A program made the translations under genes and the position numbers. Positions 6,828 through 15,360 of a stretch of 33,083 bases of DNA are shown here, in pieces; position 1 is the stretch's first letter, and each line of letters begins with the position of its first letter. A model generated the notes under the pieces. The model ran no database searches. It saw only the letters and a program-made list of their open reading frames with translations, and had not been told where the DNA came from. Source of the stretch: Burkholderiaceae bacterium (GTDB taxonomy: Bacteria; Pseudomonadota; Gammaproteobacteria; Burkholderiales; Burkholderiaceae_E). The DNA lies in NCBI GenBank assembly GCA_023383035.1, contig JAHDYE010000005.1, positions 8,616 to 41,698 on the forward strand. The letters are read 5' to 3'.

Positions 6828-6872
6828 GCCGGCTGCCCGACCCGGCACCGCCGGCGCTCTTCGCCCGCGCGC

Positions 6873-8246
6873 TCACATCCGGAAGATCTTCCCCGGATTC
6901 ATGATGTCGTCCGGATCGAGCGCGCGCTTGATCCGGCGCATCAGGTCGAGCGCGTCGTCGCCCGCCTCCTCTTCGGTGCAGGTGCCGTCCATCGACAGCG
7001 CCAGGCGCACGATCGCGTCGTTCAGGCGTTCGGCCTCGGCCATCTCCTGCTCGTCGTTCGGGTCGACGACCAGCACCGCGTGGAAGTTGCCGTCGCCGAC
7101 ATGGCCGACGATCATGGTCGGGAACTTCGCGCTGTCGAGGATGCGCCGCGCGCCGGTGATCGAATCGCTCAGCCGCGAGATCGGCACGCAGGTGTCGGTG
7201 GAGACCGCGCGGCTGCCCGGGCGCACCTGCAGGGACGCGAAGTAGGCGTTGTGGCGCGCGGTCCACAGCCGCGTGCGGTCCTCGGGGTGCGTGGCCCAGT
7301 CGAAGTCCCGGGCGCCGTGCTCGCGCGTGATCTGCTGCGCGATCTCGGCCTGTTCCTTCACCGACGATTCGCTGCCGTGGAACTCGAAGAACAGCGTCGG
7401 CGCCTCGCGCAGCGTGGTATGGCTGTACGCGTTGATCGCGCGGATCGAGTGCTCGCAGACGTATTCGCAGCGCGCCACCGGCACGCCGAGCTGGATGATC
7501 TGGATCACCGCGTCGATCGCCTGCGCCAGGCTCGGGAAGCTGACCACCGCCGCCGAGATCGCCTCGGGCAGCGGATACAGCCGCACCGTCACTTCGGTGA
7601 TCACGCCGAGCGTGCCCTCGGAGCCGACATACAGGCGCGTGAGGTCGTAGCCCGCCGACGACTTCTTCGCGCGGCGCGCGGTGCGCACCACCTTGCCCTC
7701 GGCGGTGACCACGGTGAGCCCGAGCACGTTCTCCTTCATCGTGCCGTAGCGCACCGCATTGGTGCCCGACGCGCGCGTGGCCGCCATGCCGCCGAGGCTG
7801 GCGTCGGCGCCCGGGTCGATCGGGAAGAACAGGCCGGTCGACTTCAGCTCGTCGTTCAACTGCTTGCGCGTCACGCCCGCCTGCACGGTAACGGTGAGGT
7901 CCTCGGCGTTCACCGCGAGCACGCGCTTCATCTGCGACACGTCGATCGACACGCCGCCCTGCACCGCGAGCAGGTGGCCTTCGAGCGACGAACCGGCGCC
8001 GTACGGGATTACCGGCACCCCGTGCGCACGGCACAGGGCGACCGTCTCGGCGACGTCCTCGGTGGCGTGCGCGAACACCACCGCATCGGGCGGCGTGACC
8101 GGGAACGGCGATTCGTCGCGGCCGTGATGCTCGCGCACCGCGTGCGCGGTGCTGAAGCGCTCGCCGAAGCGCGTGCGCAGCGCGGTGAGAAGCGCCTCGG
8201 GAACCGGGCGCTTCAGCGCTTCGGGGAATGCTCGCGGGTGGTTCAT
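6873..8246 (-). CDS. FAD-linked oxidase (GlcD / D-lactate dehydrogenase-like), motif deleted
   Basis: A 457-residue VAO-fold flavoprotein. The FAD domain shows 'PYGAGSSLEGH' (81-91), 'DPGADASLGGMAATRASG' and 'YVGSEGTLGVITEVT'. The cap domain contains 'HVGDGNFH' (382-389), whose two histidines are metal ligands in D-lactate/D-2-hydroxyglutarate dehydrogenases. Family members then have a 'GTCTGEHG(I/V)G' motif of about 13 residues; here 'GTCT' (421-424) runs straight into 'EEEAGDDALDLMRRIKRALD', so the motif carrying the third metal ligand (Glu) is missing in frame. The start has GGAGGAG upstream. The product may be inactive or altered. It oxidises a D-2-hydroxyacid by family, substrate unknown. 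Confidence 0.88.
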   Translation of the reverse strand: MNHPRAFPEALKRPVPEALLTALRTRFGERFSTAHAVREHHGRDESPFPVTPPDAVVFAHATEDVAETVALCRAHGVPVIPYGAGSSLEGHLLAVQGGVSIDVSQMKRVLAVNAEDLTVTVQAGVTRKQLNDELKSTGLFFPIDPGADASLGGMAATRASGTNAVRYGTMKENVLGLTVVTAEGKVVRTARRAKKSSAGYDLTRLYVGSEGTLGVITEVTVRLYPLPEAISAAVVSFPSLAQAIDAVIQIIQLGVPVARCEYVCEHSIRAINAYSHTTLREAPTLFFEFHGSESSVKEQAEIAQQITREHGARDFDWATHPEDRTRLWTARHNAYFASLQVRPGSRAVSTDTCVPISRLSDSITGARRILDSAKFPTMIVGHVGDGNFHAVLVVDPNDEQEMAEAERLNDAIVRLALSMDGTCTEEEAGDDALDLMRRIKRALDPDDIMNPGKIFRM

Positions 8247-8318
8247 CGACGGCTCCTCCTCTGCCGCGATTGTAGTCTCGTGGAGCCGACGGCATCCGGC
8301 GAAACAGGGGGGTGAGCT

Positions 8319-9896
8319 TCAGGCGCCTCGCCGCAGCAGGTCGCCCTGCACCACGTGCCAGGCATCCTCCACCCAGTCGCACAACACCATGCGTGTCTCG
8401 CGCGGATCGATGATGTCGAGCACGCCGAACCGTTCCGCGGTGCGAAAGGGTGAAGTCATTTCCAGGTAGTGCGCCTCGAGTTCGGCGCGCCGCGCTGCCG
8501 GATCGGGCGCGGTTTCGATCTCGGCCTTGTGCGCCGCCATCACGCCGCCCTCGATCGGAATCGAGCCCCAACGCGCGGACGGCCATGCGAAGCGGTGGTT
8601 CAGCCGGTCGCCCCCCTTCGGGCCGTGCAGCGCGCCCGCCATCCCGAAACAGCGCCGGATCAGTATCGAGATCCACGGCGACCGGCACTCGCTCAGTGCC
8701 TCACCGACACGGATCGCGCCCAGCAGCGTGCCGGACGTCTCTGACTCGAGGCCCGTGGCATTGCCCGGCTGATCGACGAAGTTGACCACCGGCAGTCCGA
8801 ACAGGCTGCACAGCCTGACGTGGCGCTCCATCTTGTGCGCGGCCTGCAGCGTCATCGCCCCGCCTTGTACCTTCGGATCGTTGGCAATCACGCCGACCGG
8901 AACGCCGTCGAGCCGGGCGAGCAGCGTCAGCACCGACCCGCCCTGCCAGCGTCCGATCTCGAAGAGCGAGTCGCGGTCGAACACCGCGGCGAGGATGCGG
9001 CGCGGGTCGTAGAGCTTGCGGCGATCGTGGGGAATCGCGTCCTTCAACCAGTCTTCGACGCGACCGGGATCGTCGCCGCAGCGCGCCAGCGGGGCCGGTT
9101 CGAAGACGCTACGCGGCAGATACGAGAGGAAGCGCCGCACCTGCGTCAGCGCGTCGGCTTCGTCGGTCGCCTCGTTGTGGACCAGCGCGCTCCTGCGATG
9201 CACGCGATGGCCGCCGAGATCGTTCTTGTCCACCTCCACGCCGTAGGCCTGTCGCACGACATGGGGTCCTGCGGCCATGACCTGTGCCTGGTCGCGCACC
9301 ATCACCGAGAAGTGCGAGGACAGGACCTTGATCGCGCCCTGGCCCGCGCACGCGCCCAGCGCGACGCCGACGACCGGCACGGTCTTCAGCAGCTCGTTGA
9401 CGGGCCAGGTCGTGTACTCGGGAATCTTGCTGCCGCCGATCTCCATCAGCAGCTTGACGCTGCCGCCGGCCGAATCGACCAGACGGACCAACGGCATGCG
9501 CAACTGGCAGGCCAGGCGCTCGATGTAGATCCACTTGTCGGCGATCGTGCCTTCCGAACTTCCGGCCCTGATCGTGGCGTCGTCGACATGAAGTGCGACC
9601 TTGCGCCCGTCGATCCGGGCGGTCCCGATGATGGCATTGGTCGGTTCGAGCCGCGTGAGCCTGCCTTTCTCGTCATGGTGGCTCTTGCCGGCGAGCGCCC
9701 CCATCTCATGGAAACTGCCGGGGTCGCAGACGGCGGCGATGCGCTCGCGGGCGTTCATGCGCCCGCTGTCGCGGAACCTGGCGAGCGCTTCGGCGCCTCC
9801 CATCGCACGGGCGCCATCGCGTCGCCTCTGAAGCTCCGACAACTCCGCGGCCCACTCGCCGGTGGCCGCAAGCGCGGCATCCCGGTAGCCGCTCAC
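8319..9896 (-). CDS. Acyl-CoA carboxylase carboxyltransferase subunit
   Basis: A 525-residue protein with the N- and C-terminal crotonase-fold halves of biotin-dependent carboxyltransferases (PccB/MccB type). Marks are 'ARERIAAVCDPGSFHEMGAL', 'GACAGQGA', 'GVEVDKNDLGGHRVHRRSAL', 'ANDPKVQGGAMTLQAAHKME' and 'VVNFVDQPGNATGLESE'. It would move CO2 between biotin and an acyl-CoA. The GTG start at 9896 overlaps the stop of the Bug receptor (GTGA). A matching biotin carrier and acyl-CoA ligase lie on the divergent strand, but no biotin carboxylase is in the window. The substrate is unknown; a decarboxylase or transcarboxylase direction is possible. Confidence 0.9.
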   Translation of the reverse strand: MSGYRDAALAATGEWAAELSELQRRRDGARAMGGAEALARFRDSGRMNARERIAAVCDPGSFHEMGALAGKSHHDEKGRLTRLEPTNAIIGTARIDGRKVALHVDDATIRAGSSEGTIADKWIYIERLACQLRMPLVRLVDSAGGSVKLLMEIGGSKIPEYTTWPVNELLKTVPVVGVALGACAGQGAIKVLSSHFSVMVRDQAQVMAAGPHVVRQAYGVEVDKNDLGGHRVHRRSALVHNEATDEADALTQVRRFLSYLPRSVFEPAPLARCGDDPGRVEDWLKDAIPHDRRKLYDPRRILAAVFDRDSLFEIGRWQGGSVLTLLARLDGVPVGVIANDPKVQGGAMTLQAAHKMERHVRLCSLFGLPVVNFVDQPGNATGLESETSGTLLGAIRVGEALSECRSPWISILIRRCFGMAGALHGPKGGDRLNHRFAWPSARWGSIPIEGGVMAAHKAEIETAPDPAARRAELEAHYLEMTSPFRTAERFGVLDIIDPRETRMVLCDWVEDAWHVVQGDLLRRGA

Positions 9897-10888
9897 CGGC
9901 TTGCTCCGAGGTTCAACTCCCTGGCCAGCTCGCTGCTGGCCCTCCATTCGGACTGCAGGTATCGGTGGGAGTCCACGTAGCCGCGGAAGATGGGCTTGTT
10001 GCCCGAGCGCTCGACCAGTGCGATCCAGGACGGATCCCTGGAAACGCGCAGAAGGGCGGCTTCCCAGAAACGGATCTGCTCGGCGTCCACGCCCGGCGGC
10101 AGCATGACCCCGTTGTAGCTGACGTAATCGGCGGCCACACCTTGTTGCCGCCAGGTCTTGACCCTCGCGAGCGGCCCGGTACCCGGCTCGGGTGCCGCGC
10201 TGGCGAGAATCCGCAACTTGCCGCTGGCCACGTGGGGCAGGATCACCGGCGCCGTCGCCGACACCACCTCGACATGCCCGCCAAGCAGCGCCATCACGGA
10301 GTCGCCGGAGCTGCGGAATGGCACGACCGTCATCCTGTCGATCGCGATACCCGCGGCCTTGAGCGGCTTGGCGATCGCCATGTGCGTATTCTGGCCGAGC
10401 GCCGGCGCCACCGCCACGCGCAGCTTGCCGGGATCGGTTCGCAACGCGGCCACCAGGTCTGCCGCATCGTCGAGCGATGATTCCGCACGCACGGCGACCA
10501 GCGAAGTCTCTTCGACCATCATCGCCACCGGAACGAAGGTGCGGGGATCGGACCTGATCAGTCCGGTCACGGCGCCGGCGATCGCACCGGTGTGGAACGT
10601 GCCAAGGTAATGCGCGTTCCCCGACCTGGCCTCGAGCTCCTGCATCGCGATCGCACCCCCCGCCCCCGGTTTGTTGTACGCGAGCACCAGTTGCCCGTTC
10701 GTAAGCTGCAACGACTCCAGCGACTTCTGGATGCCCCGGGCGTAGAGATCCACGGTCCCCCCGGGAGCCACGCCAATGACGTAGTTGATGCGCTCGCCTG
10801 GGCGCCACTGCGCGAGCGCAGGGTCCGCACCGATGACGAGAAGAGCCAGAACGAAACCGGCCAGCGACGTGGAGAGGGAGTTCTTCAT
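9893..10888 (-). CDS. Bug/TctC-family periplasmic solute receptor
   Basis: A 331-residue secreted receptor with a signal peptide (residues 1-26, ending PALAQ). Family marks are 'INYVIGVAPGGTVDLYARGI', 'YNKPGAGGAIAMQELE', 'LGTFHTGAIAGAVTGLI' and 'VPFRSSGDSVMALLGGHVEV'. Bug proteins bind carboxylates or other small acids for TctAB-type transport or sensing; no TctAB is in the window. It is first in a two-gene operon with the carboxyltransferase, so its ligand may be the acid activated and (de)carboxylated by the surrounding enzymes. 'GVAPGGTVD' replaces the usual 'PF.PGG.TD', so the ligand loop is slightly atypical. Confidence 0.9.
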   Translation of the reverse strand: MKNSLSTSLAGFVLALLVIGADPALAQWRPGERINYVIGVAPGGTVDLYARGIQKSLESLQLTNGQLVLAYNKPGAGGAIAMQELEARSGNAHYLGTFHTGAIAGAVTGLIRSDPRTFVPVAMMVEETSLVAVRAESSLDDAADLVAALRTDPGKLRVAVAPALGQNTHMAIAKPLKAAGIAIDRMTVVPFRSSGDSVMALLGGHVEVVSATAPVILPHVASGKLRILASAAPEPGTGPLARVKTWRQQGVAADYVSYNGVMLPPGVDAEQIRFWEAALLRVSRDPSWIALVERSGNKPIFRGYVDSHRYLQSEWRASSELARELNLGASR

Positions 10889-10980
10889 GTCCGATGGTCT
10901 CCTCGCAAAGGGTTGCGGCGTCAGGCAGAGGCAGGTGCCTGAGATGCTCGACGCGATGATTGGACCAGTCTTGAATCCAT

Positions 10981-11010
10981 ATTGTCAACAATCTTAATGT
11001 CATCTATTAT
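10981..11010 (+). promoter_or_regulatory. Divergent promoter with GntR-type operator
   Basis: ATTGT-CA-ACAAT (10981-10992) is an inverted repeat that differs in its central bases from the perfect palindrome upstream of the GntR gene at 13610. The rightward promoter has -35 TTGTCA (10982-10987), a 17-bp spacer and -10 TATTAT (11005-11010), so the operator covers the -35. On the minus strand the same palindrome contains TTGACA, a -35 for the Bug receptor gene. One bound repressor would close both promoters. Confidence 0.65.
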
Positions 11011-11044
11011 CACAAAGACTTGAACCCGGATCGGAGAGCGTCAT

Positions 11045-11263
11045 ATGGCAGGCCTCGTCGTGAAGTCCGAAGTCGCCGGCACCGTGTGGAAGCTCGAGGT
11101 CGCCGCCGGCGCTGCGGTGGTCGAAGGCCAGTCGTTGGTGATCGTGGAGAGCATGAAGATGGAGATCCCGGTCGTAGCGCCCCGCGCGGGAGCCGTTGTG
11201 CGCCTGCTCGTCGTCGAAGGCGACGCCGTGGCAGAGGGCCAGGACGTCGTGGTGCTGGCGTGA
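11045..11263 (+). CDS. Small biotin/lipoyl carrier protein (BCCP-like)
   Basis: A 72-residue stand-alone biotinyl domain. The attachment motif 'ESMKMEIP' places the biotinylated lysine at K38. The flanking symmetric halves ('VAGTVWKLEVAAGAAVVEGQ' and 'RAGAVVRLLVVEGDAVAEGQ') show the usual pseudo-twofold beta-hammerhead. It should carry carboxyl groups for the divergent carboxyltransferase. Its stop overlaps the GTG start of the acyl-CoA ligase. The Met-Lys-Met signature favours biotin over lipoate. The absence of a linker and of a biotin carboxylase domain makes it one of the shortest possible carriers. Confidence 0.92.
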   Translation: MAGLVVKSEVAGTVWKLEVAAGAAVVEGQSLVIVESMKMEIPVVAPRAGAVVRLLVVEGDAVAEGQDVVVLA

Positions 11264-12819
11264 TCGCCGGACGGCTCATCTCCTGGGCCGCGGCACAGCA
11301 TGGCGAGCGGACATCGCTCGTGTTTCGCGAGCGCACCTACAGCCACGCCGAAGTGGAGGCACGCAGCAACCGCTTCGCCAACGCACTGACGGCGCTCGGT
11401 CTGAAGCCCGGCGAACGCCTGGCGGTCGTGCTGGAGAATTCGGTGGAGAGCGTCGACAGCGTTTTCGGCGCGGAGAAGGCGGCACTGACCTATGTCGCAT
11501 TGAACGCGCGCCACACTCCGGCCGAGCATCTGCAGATCCTGGAGGACGCACAGGCCAGCGCGGTCCTGGTCGGGCCGAGGTTCGGCGGGCTGGCCGACGA
11601 GTTCGCGACCCGGCGTGCAGGCGGCCTGCCGCATCTTCGCCTGGTGCTCGGCTACGACCCCGGCGGATCGCAGACAGTCGACATGGCGCGCGCTTGCGAG
11701 GCCGCTGACGAGACGCCGCCGGCGATCGAAATCGGCCCCGATCATGTCGTACGCATCGCTTACACCTCGGGCACCACCGGACGACCGAAGGGAGTCACCT
11801 ACACGCTGGAACGGTCGCTGGCACGGCTGGACAACCACTTCCTCGCGATGGAGTACGGCCTGTCGGTCGACGATGCGATGCTGCACGTCGGACCACTCAC
11901 GCACGCGGCCGGCGTCTACCTGGTTCCGTGCTTTCTCCGAGGCGCGCGAAACATCGTGCAGGACCGTTTCGACCCGGCCGCCGTGCTGGCGGCGATCTCA
12001 CACCATCGCGTCAGCCATCTAATGCTCGTTCCCACGATGATGAGCCGCCTGGTCGAGGCGTTGGAGGATGGAACGGCGTGTGACCTGTCGACGCTCAAGC
12101 GGGTCCATTACGGCACGGCGCCGACGTCAGTCGCACTGATCCGCCGTGCCCAGCGTGCCTTCGGGCCAATCCTGCGACAACAGTACGGAATGACCGAGGC
12201 GGTGCAGCCCCTGACCGTCCTTTACCCGCACGAGCATATCGGCGACAGCGATGACGGCGCCGATGAACCCATCGGCTCCTGTGGCCGCCCCACCTGCAAC
12301 GTGCGCATCAGCGTGCGCGACGCAGAGGGCCGCGAAGCGGCGACCGGCGAGGTCGGCGAGATAGCGATCGCGCATGAGGGCATCGGCAAGGTCACGTTCT
12401 GGCGGCGACCCGACCTGGCGGCCGAGTCCGTGCGCGATGGCTGGTTCTACAGTGGCGACCTGGGACGCTTCGACGCGCAGGGGTTCCTGCACGTCGTCGG
12501 TCGCAACAAGGACATGATCATCTCGGGCGGCTTCAACGTCTATGCGCGCGAAGTCGAGGATGCGCTGTCGAGTCATCCGGCGGTGCTCGACGCGGCGGCG
12601 ATCGGCCTGCCTGACGCGCAATGGGGCGAGATCGTGGCTGCGGTCGTCGTCCTGCGCAACGGCGCGGCAGCGACCGCGGAGTCACTGGCCGAGCACTGCG
12701 CAGGACGCATCGCCGGCTACAAGAAGCCGCGCCGCATCGCGTTCGTCGCGGAGCTGCCGCGCAACCAGTCGGGCAAGGTGATGAAGCAGAACCTGCGCGC
12801 CCTGTTCGCGAGCGCCTGA
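11260..12819 (+). CDS. Acyl-CoA synthetase (AMP-forming ligase)
   Basis: A 519-residue class I adenylate-forming enzyme. The phosphate loop is 'YTSGTTGRPKGVTYT' (about 168-182). Later come 'QQYGMTEAVQPLTVL', 'YSGDLGRFDAQGFLHVVGRN', 'KDMIISGGFNVYAREVED' and the catalytic lysine in 'RNQSGKVMKQ' near the C-terminus. It activates a carboxylic acid to its CoA thioester. The start is GTG at 11260 in a GTGA overlap with the biotin carrier stop, so the pair is coupled. Together with the carboxyltransferase it suggests acid -> acyl-CoA -> (de)carboxylated acyl-CoA. Confidence 0.92.
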   Translation: MIAGRLISWAAAQHGERTSLVFRERTYSHAEVEARSNRFANALTALGLKPGERLAVVLENSVESVDSVFGAEKAALTYVALNARHTPAEHLQILEDAQASAVLVGPRFGGLADEFATRRAGGLPHLRLVLGYDPGGSQTVDMARACEAADETPPAIEIGPDHVVRIAYTSGTTGRPKGVTYTLERSLARLDNHFLAMEYGLSVDDAMLHVGPLTHAAGVYLVPCFLRGARNIVQDRFDPAAVLAAISHHRVSHLMLVPTMMSRLVEALEDGTACDLSTLKRVHYGTAPTSVALIRRAQRAFGPILRQQYGMTEAVQPLTVLYPHEHIGDSDDGADEPIGSCGRPTCNVRISVRDAEGREAATGEVGEIAIAHEGIGKVTFWRRPDLAAESVRDGWFYSGDLGRFDAQGFLHVVGRNKDMIISGGFNVYAREVEDALSSHPAVLDAAAIGLPDAQWGEIVAAVVVLRNGAAATAESLAEHCAGRIAGYKKPRRIAFVAELPRNQSGKVMKQNLRALFASA

Positions 12820-12835
12820 CTCCCACGGCGATCGT

Positions 12836-13588
12836 TCAACGCCCGCCCGCCGCGCCTTGCGCCGCCTGCTCGAGCAGCCGCGCGGCTTCGTCGCCCGACT
12901 CCCGGCTGCTCTGGCGGCTGAGTTCGAGCAGGCGTTCGACGTCGCCTCGCTCGAGCGACTTCTGCGACTGGCGCCACAATTTCGCCGAACGGCGGCGACG
13001 TTCGACCGAAGCCAGGCCGAGCTTGCTGTAGCGCAGTGTCTGCAGCGACAGCGCCCGGATCAGCCGGTATAACCGCTCGTTACCGGCGAATCGTGCCGTG
13101 ATCATGATCAGCCGGTAGATCGTTTCGGCATAGCCGTCGCCCGCGCCCGGCAGTTCGGCGAGCGCCTCGAGCCGGGTCACACCCGCCCGCAGGACCGCCA
13201 GCAGTTCGGGCGGGCGGGCGGTCCCCACCTTGCGCACGACGATGTCGAAGAGCCCGGCGCGGATCTCGAACAGTTCACGCAGTTCGCGCGCCGTGAGTTG
13301 CGTGACCACCGCGCCGCGCCGCGGGAGTACGGTGGCCAGACCCTCGCGCTCCAGGATGCGAATGGCTTCACGCACGGGGCCGCGGCTGACCTTGAATTCA
13401 TCGGCGAGTTCCTGCTCGGCGATGCGCTGTCCCGGTGCCAGTCCGCCGGCGATGATCCTGTCGCCGACCTTCGCCGCGATCTGCTCGGGCACGGTCAGCG
13501 TCGGGTCCGACACGTCTCCGAACAGCCGGAACTCGACGGCACTCTCCCACCTGGCAAAGACCTCGGGGTCCGGTTCGCTGACGCTCAT
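12836..13588 (-). CDS. GntR-family (FCD) transcriptional regulator
   Basis: A 250-residue regulator. The winged helix (about 32-92) includes 'GQRIAEQELADEFKVSRGPV', 'REAIRILEREGLATVLPRRG' and 'AVVTQLTARE'. The all-helical FCD ligand domain follows ('LRELFEIRAGLFDIVVRKVG' to about 230). FCD proteins usually bind carboxylic acids and regulate their catabolism. The ATG at 13588 is chosen because a perfect palindrome lies just upstream (13610-13623); a longer reading would run through it. The same motif at the divergent carboxylase promoter suggests this protein controls both. The gene converges with the acyl-CoA ligase. Confidence 0.9.
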   Translation of the reverse strand: MSVSEPDPEVFARWESAVEFRLFGDVSDPTLTVPEQIAAKVGDRIIAGGLAPGQRIAEQELADEFKVSRGPVREAIRILEREGLATVLPRRGAVVTQLTARELRELFEIRAGLFDIVVRKVGTARPPELLAVLRAGVTRLEALAELPGAGDGYAETIYRLIMITARFAGNERLYRLIRALSLQTLRYSKLGLASVERRRRSAKLWRQSQKSLERGDVERLLELSRQSSRESGDEAARLLEQAAQGAAGGR

Positions 13589-13609
13589 CGTCTGGAAAGT
13601 CTGCGACAG

Positions 13610-13623
13610 GATTGTCGACAATC
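13610..13623 (-). promoter_or_regulatory. GntR operator (autoregulatory)
   Basis: GATTGTCGACAATC, a perfect 14-bp palindrome 22-35 bp upstream of the GntR start. It shares 12 of 14 positions with the site at 10980-10993, including both ATTGT/ACAAT arms. Confidence 0.7.
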
Positions 13624-13709
13624 GCCCGCCAGTGTATTCGGTAGCGCTCCGCCCGGGAAGCGCCACGATCGGCGACGTCGACGAGGCGCTGCGCCCGCAC
13701 CTCGACCAA

Positions 13710-14615
13710 TCAGCGCGGCGCGAGCCTCAATGTCACGCGCTCGACGCTCTTCTCGAAGAAATGGTATCCCGAACCGCCCTCGGCGAGGACGTCGAGCAGC
13801 GCGTCGGGCTGCGCGACCCGCGTCCCGCCGAGCACCGTGACGCCGCGCGCCGCATACGACGGCGGATACAGCGTGGCGGTCGGACCGACCACGGCCGCTT
13901 CGGCGCCCGGCCGCAGCAGGTGCAGCAGGCCGTCCAGCGAACCATTGACCAGCGCGGTGCCGGTGGTGATCAGCACGTCGGCGCGCGGCACCACTTCCGG
14001 CGCGCGCTCGGCCGGCACGAAGTACGGCATTTCGTCCGCCTTGAGCGTGGCCGGGTCGAGCTCGAGCACGTCGAACGGCTGCCCGCGCCTGCGCAGCTCG
14101 CGCATGTAGGGCGGAAACGCGCCCACCAGCGCCACCCGCGCGCCCGGCGCGATGGCCAGCGCGTCGAACGCGTCGCCGTCGAGCGTCTCGACCGCACCGG
14201 GCAGCTCTCCGCGCTGCCACAGCGTCTCGGCCAGCGCATTCAGCGTGGCCAGCGCGAGCGCCCGGCGCAGGTCCAGCGGCCGGTGCAGATCCTCGAGCAC
14301 GTCGCGCACCGGTCTGCCGGCGATCCTGCCCGGCGTGGGCATCGCGCGCGCCGAACTGGGGCAGCAGACGGCTTCCGGCACGCTGCGGATCGGCGTGGCG
14401 CACAGGCCGCCGGCGCCGTTGTCGAGCTTCACGCCGGTGAAGAAGATGCCGAGCACCGCCCGCTCGATGCGCAGCGCGTCGGCGCGCGGACCGAGCCGCG
14501 CGAGCAGATCGCGTTCCAGTTCCGCCAGCAGCGGCGGTCGCGCGGCCGCTTCGTGCTCCGGTGCGGCGGCCGTGTCGCCGCGCGCTTTCGTCGATGCCTC
14601 GGTGTCGATGCTCAT
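13710..14615 (-). CDS. DUF364-family protein (putative metal-chelate/Rossmann-like)
   Basis: A 301-residue protein resembling the DUF364/DUF4213 group, called putative heavy-metal chelation proteins. Recognisable parts are 'FFTGVKLDNGAGGLCATPI' near residue 60, 'LALATLNALAETLW', 'VALVGAFPPYMRELRRRGQP', 'TTGTALVNGSLDGLL' and 'VVGPTATLYPPSYAARGVTV'. The function is not established; members sit in metal or cofactor contexts. About 30 N-terminal residues are low-complexity. The start ATG 14615 has AGGA 8 nt upstream. It is divergent from the cobalamin adenosyltransferase, so a role in cobalamin or cobalt handling is possible but unproven. Confidence 0.75.
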   Translation of the reverse strand: MSIDTEASTKARGDTAAAPEHEAAARPPLLAELERDLLARLGPRADALRIERAVLGIFFTGVKLDNGAGGLCATPIRSVPEAVCCPSSARAMPTPGRIAGRPVRDVLEDLHRPLDLRRALALATLNALAETLWQRGELPGAVETLDGDAFDALAIAPGARVALVGAFPPYMRELRRRGQPFDVLELDPATLKADEMPYFVPAERAPEVVPRADVLITTGTALVNGSLDGLLHLLRPGAEAAVVGPTATLYPPSYAARGVTVLGGTRVAQPDALLDVLAEGGSGYHFFEKSVERVTLRLAPR

Positions 14616-14808
14616 GATCCGTTCCTGTGAGGGGCCGGCGCGTGATGCGGGTCGGCGCGCGCGCCGTGCGCCAACGGGGCTGCCGCGTCCCGTCCGTGGT
14701 CGCACAGCGTACGGCATACGGCGCACCGCGCGCCGCGAAACCGTACCCGCCGACGTCGGTACTGCCGGGGACGGTACACTCGGCGCATTCTCCCCGATGG
14801 AGCCCGCA

Positions 14809-15360
14809 ATGGGATATCGACTCTCGAAGATCGCCACCCGTACCGGCGACGACGGTACCACCGGCCTGGGCGACGGCAGCCGCACCAGCAAGGACGGCGC
14901 GCGGATCGCGGCCATCGGCGACGTCGACGAGCTGAATTCGACGATCGGGCTGCTGCAGACCGAGGCACTGCCCGACGCGGTGCATGCCGCGCTCACCGAC
15001 ATCCAGCACGACCTGTTCGACCTCGGCGGCGAGCTGTCGATCCCGGGTTTCGAGAACCTGTCCGATGCGCGCGTCGCACGCCTAGACGAGCTGCTCGAGC
15101 ACTACAACGCCGACCTGCCGCGCCTGCAGGAGTTCATCCTTCCCGGCGGCGCACGCGCCGCGGCGCTCGCGCACGTGGCGCGCACCGTCTGCCGGCGCGC
15201 CGAGCGCTCGATCGTGGCGCTGGGCCGCGCCGAGGCGGTCAGGCCGACCTGCCGGCAGTACGTGAACCGGCTCTCCGACCTGCTGTTCGTGCTCGCGCGC
15301 GTGCTCAACCGGCACGCGGGCGGCAGCGACGTGCTGTGGGAGAAGGGGCGCACAAGCTAG
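14809..15360 (+). CDS. Cob(I)alamin adenosyltransferase, PduO type
   Basis: A 183-residue enzyme making adenosylcobalamin from cob(I)alamin and ATP. The N-terminal ATP motif is 'TRTGDDGTTGLGDGSR'. 'GDVDELNSTIGLL' follows, and the C-terminal 'CRRAERSIVALG' and 'RPTCRQYVNRLSDLLFVLAR' are diagnostic of PduO/MMAB trimers. The ATG at 14809 is preferred over an in-frame ATG at 14797 because GGAG lies upstream of it and the protein then begins in the conserved core. A coenzyme-B12 user such as methylmalonyl-CoA mutase would be expected elsewhere in the genome. Confidence 0.93.
   Translation: MGYRLSKIATRTGDDGTTGLGDGSRTSKDGARIAAIGDVDELNSTIGLLQTEALPDAVHAALTDIQHDLFDLGGELSIPGFENLSDARVARLDELLEHYNADLPRLQEFILPGGARAAALAHVARTVCRRAERSIVALGRAEAVRPTCRQYVNRLSDLLFVLARVLNRHAGGSDVLWEKGRTS

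Noticed and set aside
9897-11003. Upstream extension of the carboxyltransferase frame to 894 codons.
   Set aside because: The extension lies wholly within the Bug receptor gene in another frame and has no homology; the GTG at 9896 overlapping the receptor stop is the natural start.
14616-14808. Possible cobalamin riboswitch before the adenosyltransferase gene.
   Set aside because: No B12-box or recognisable conserved core; only a weak TACACT -10 candidate was seen.
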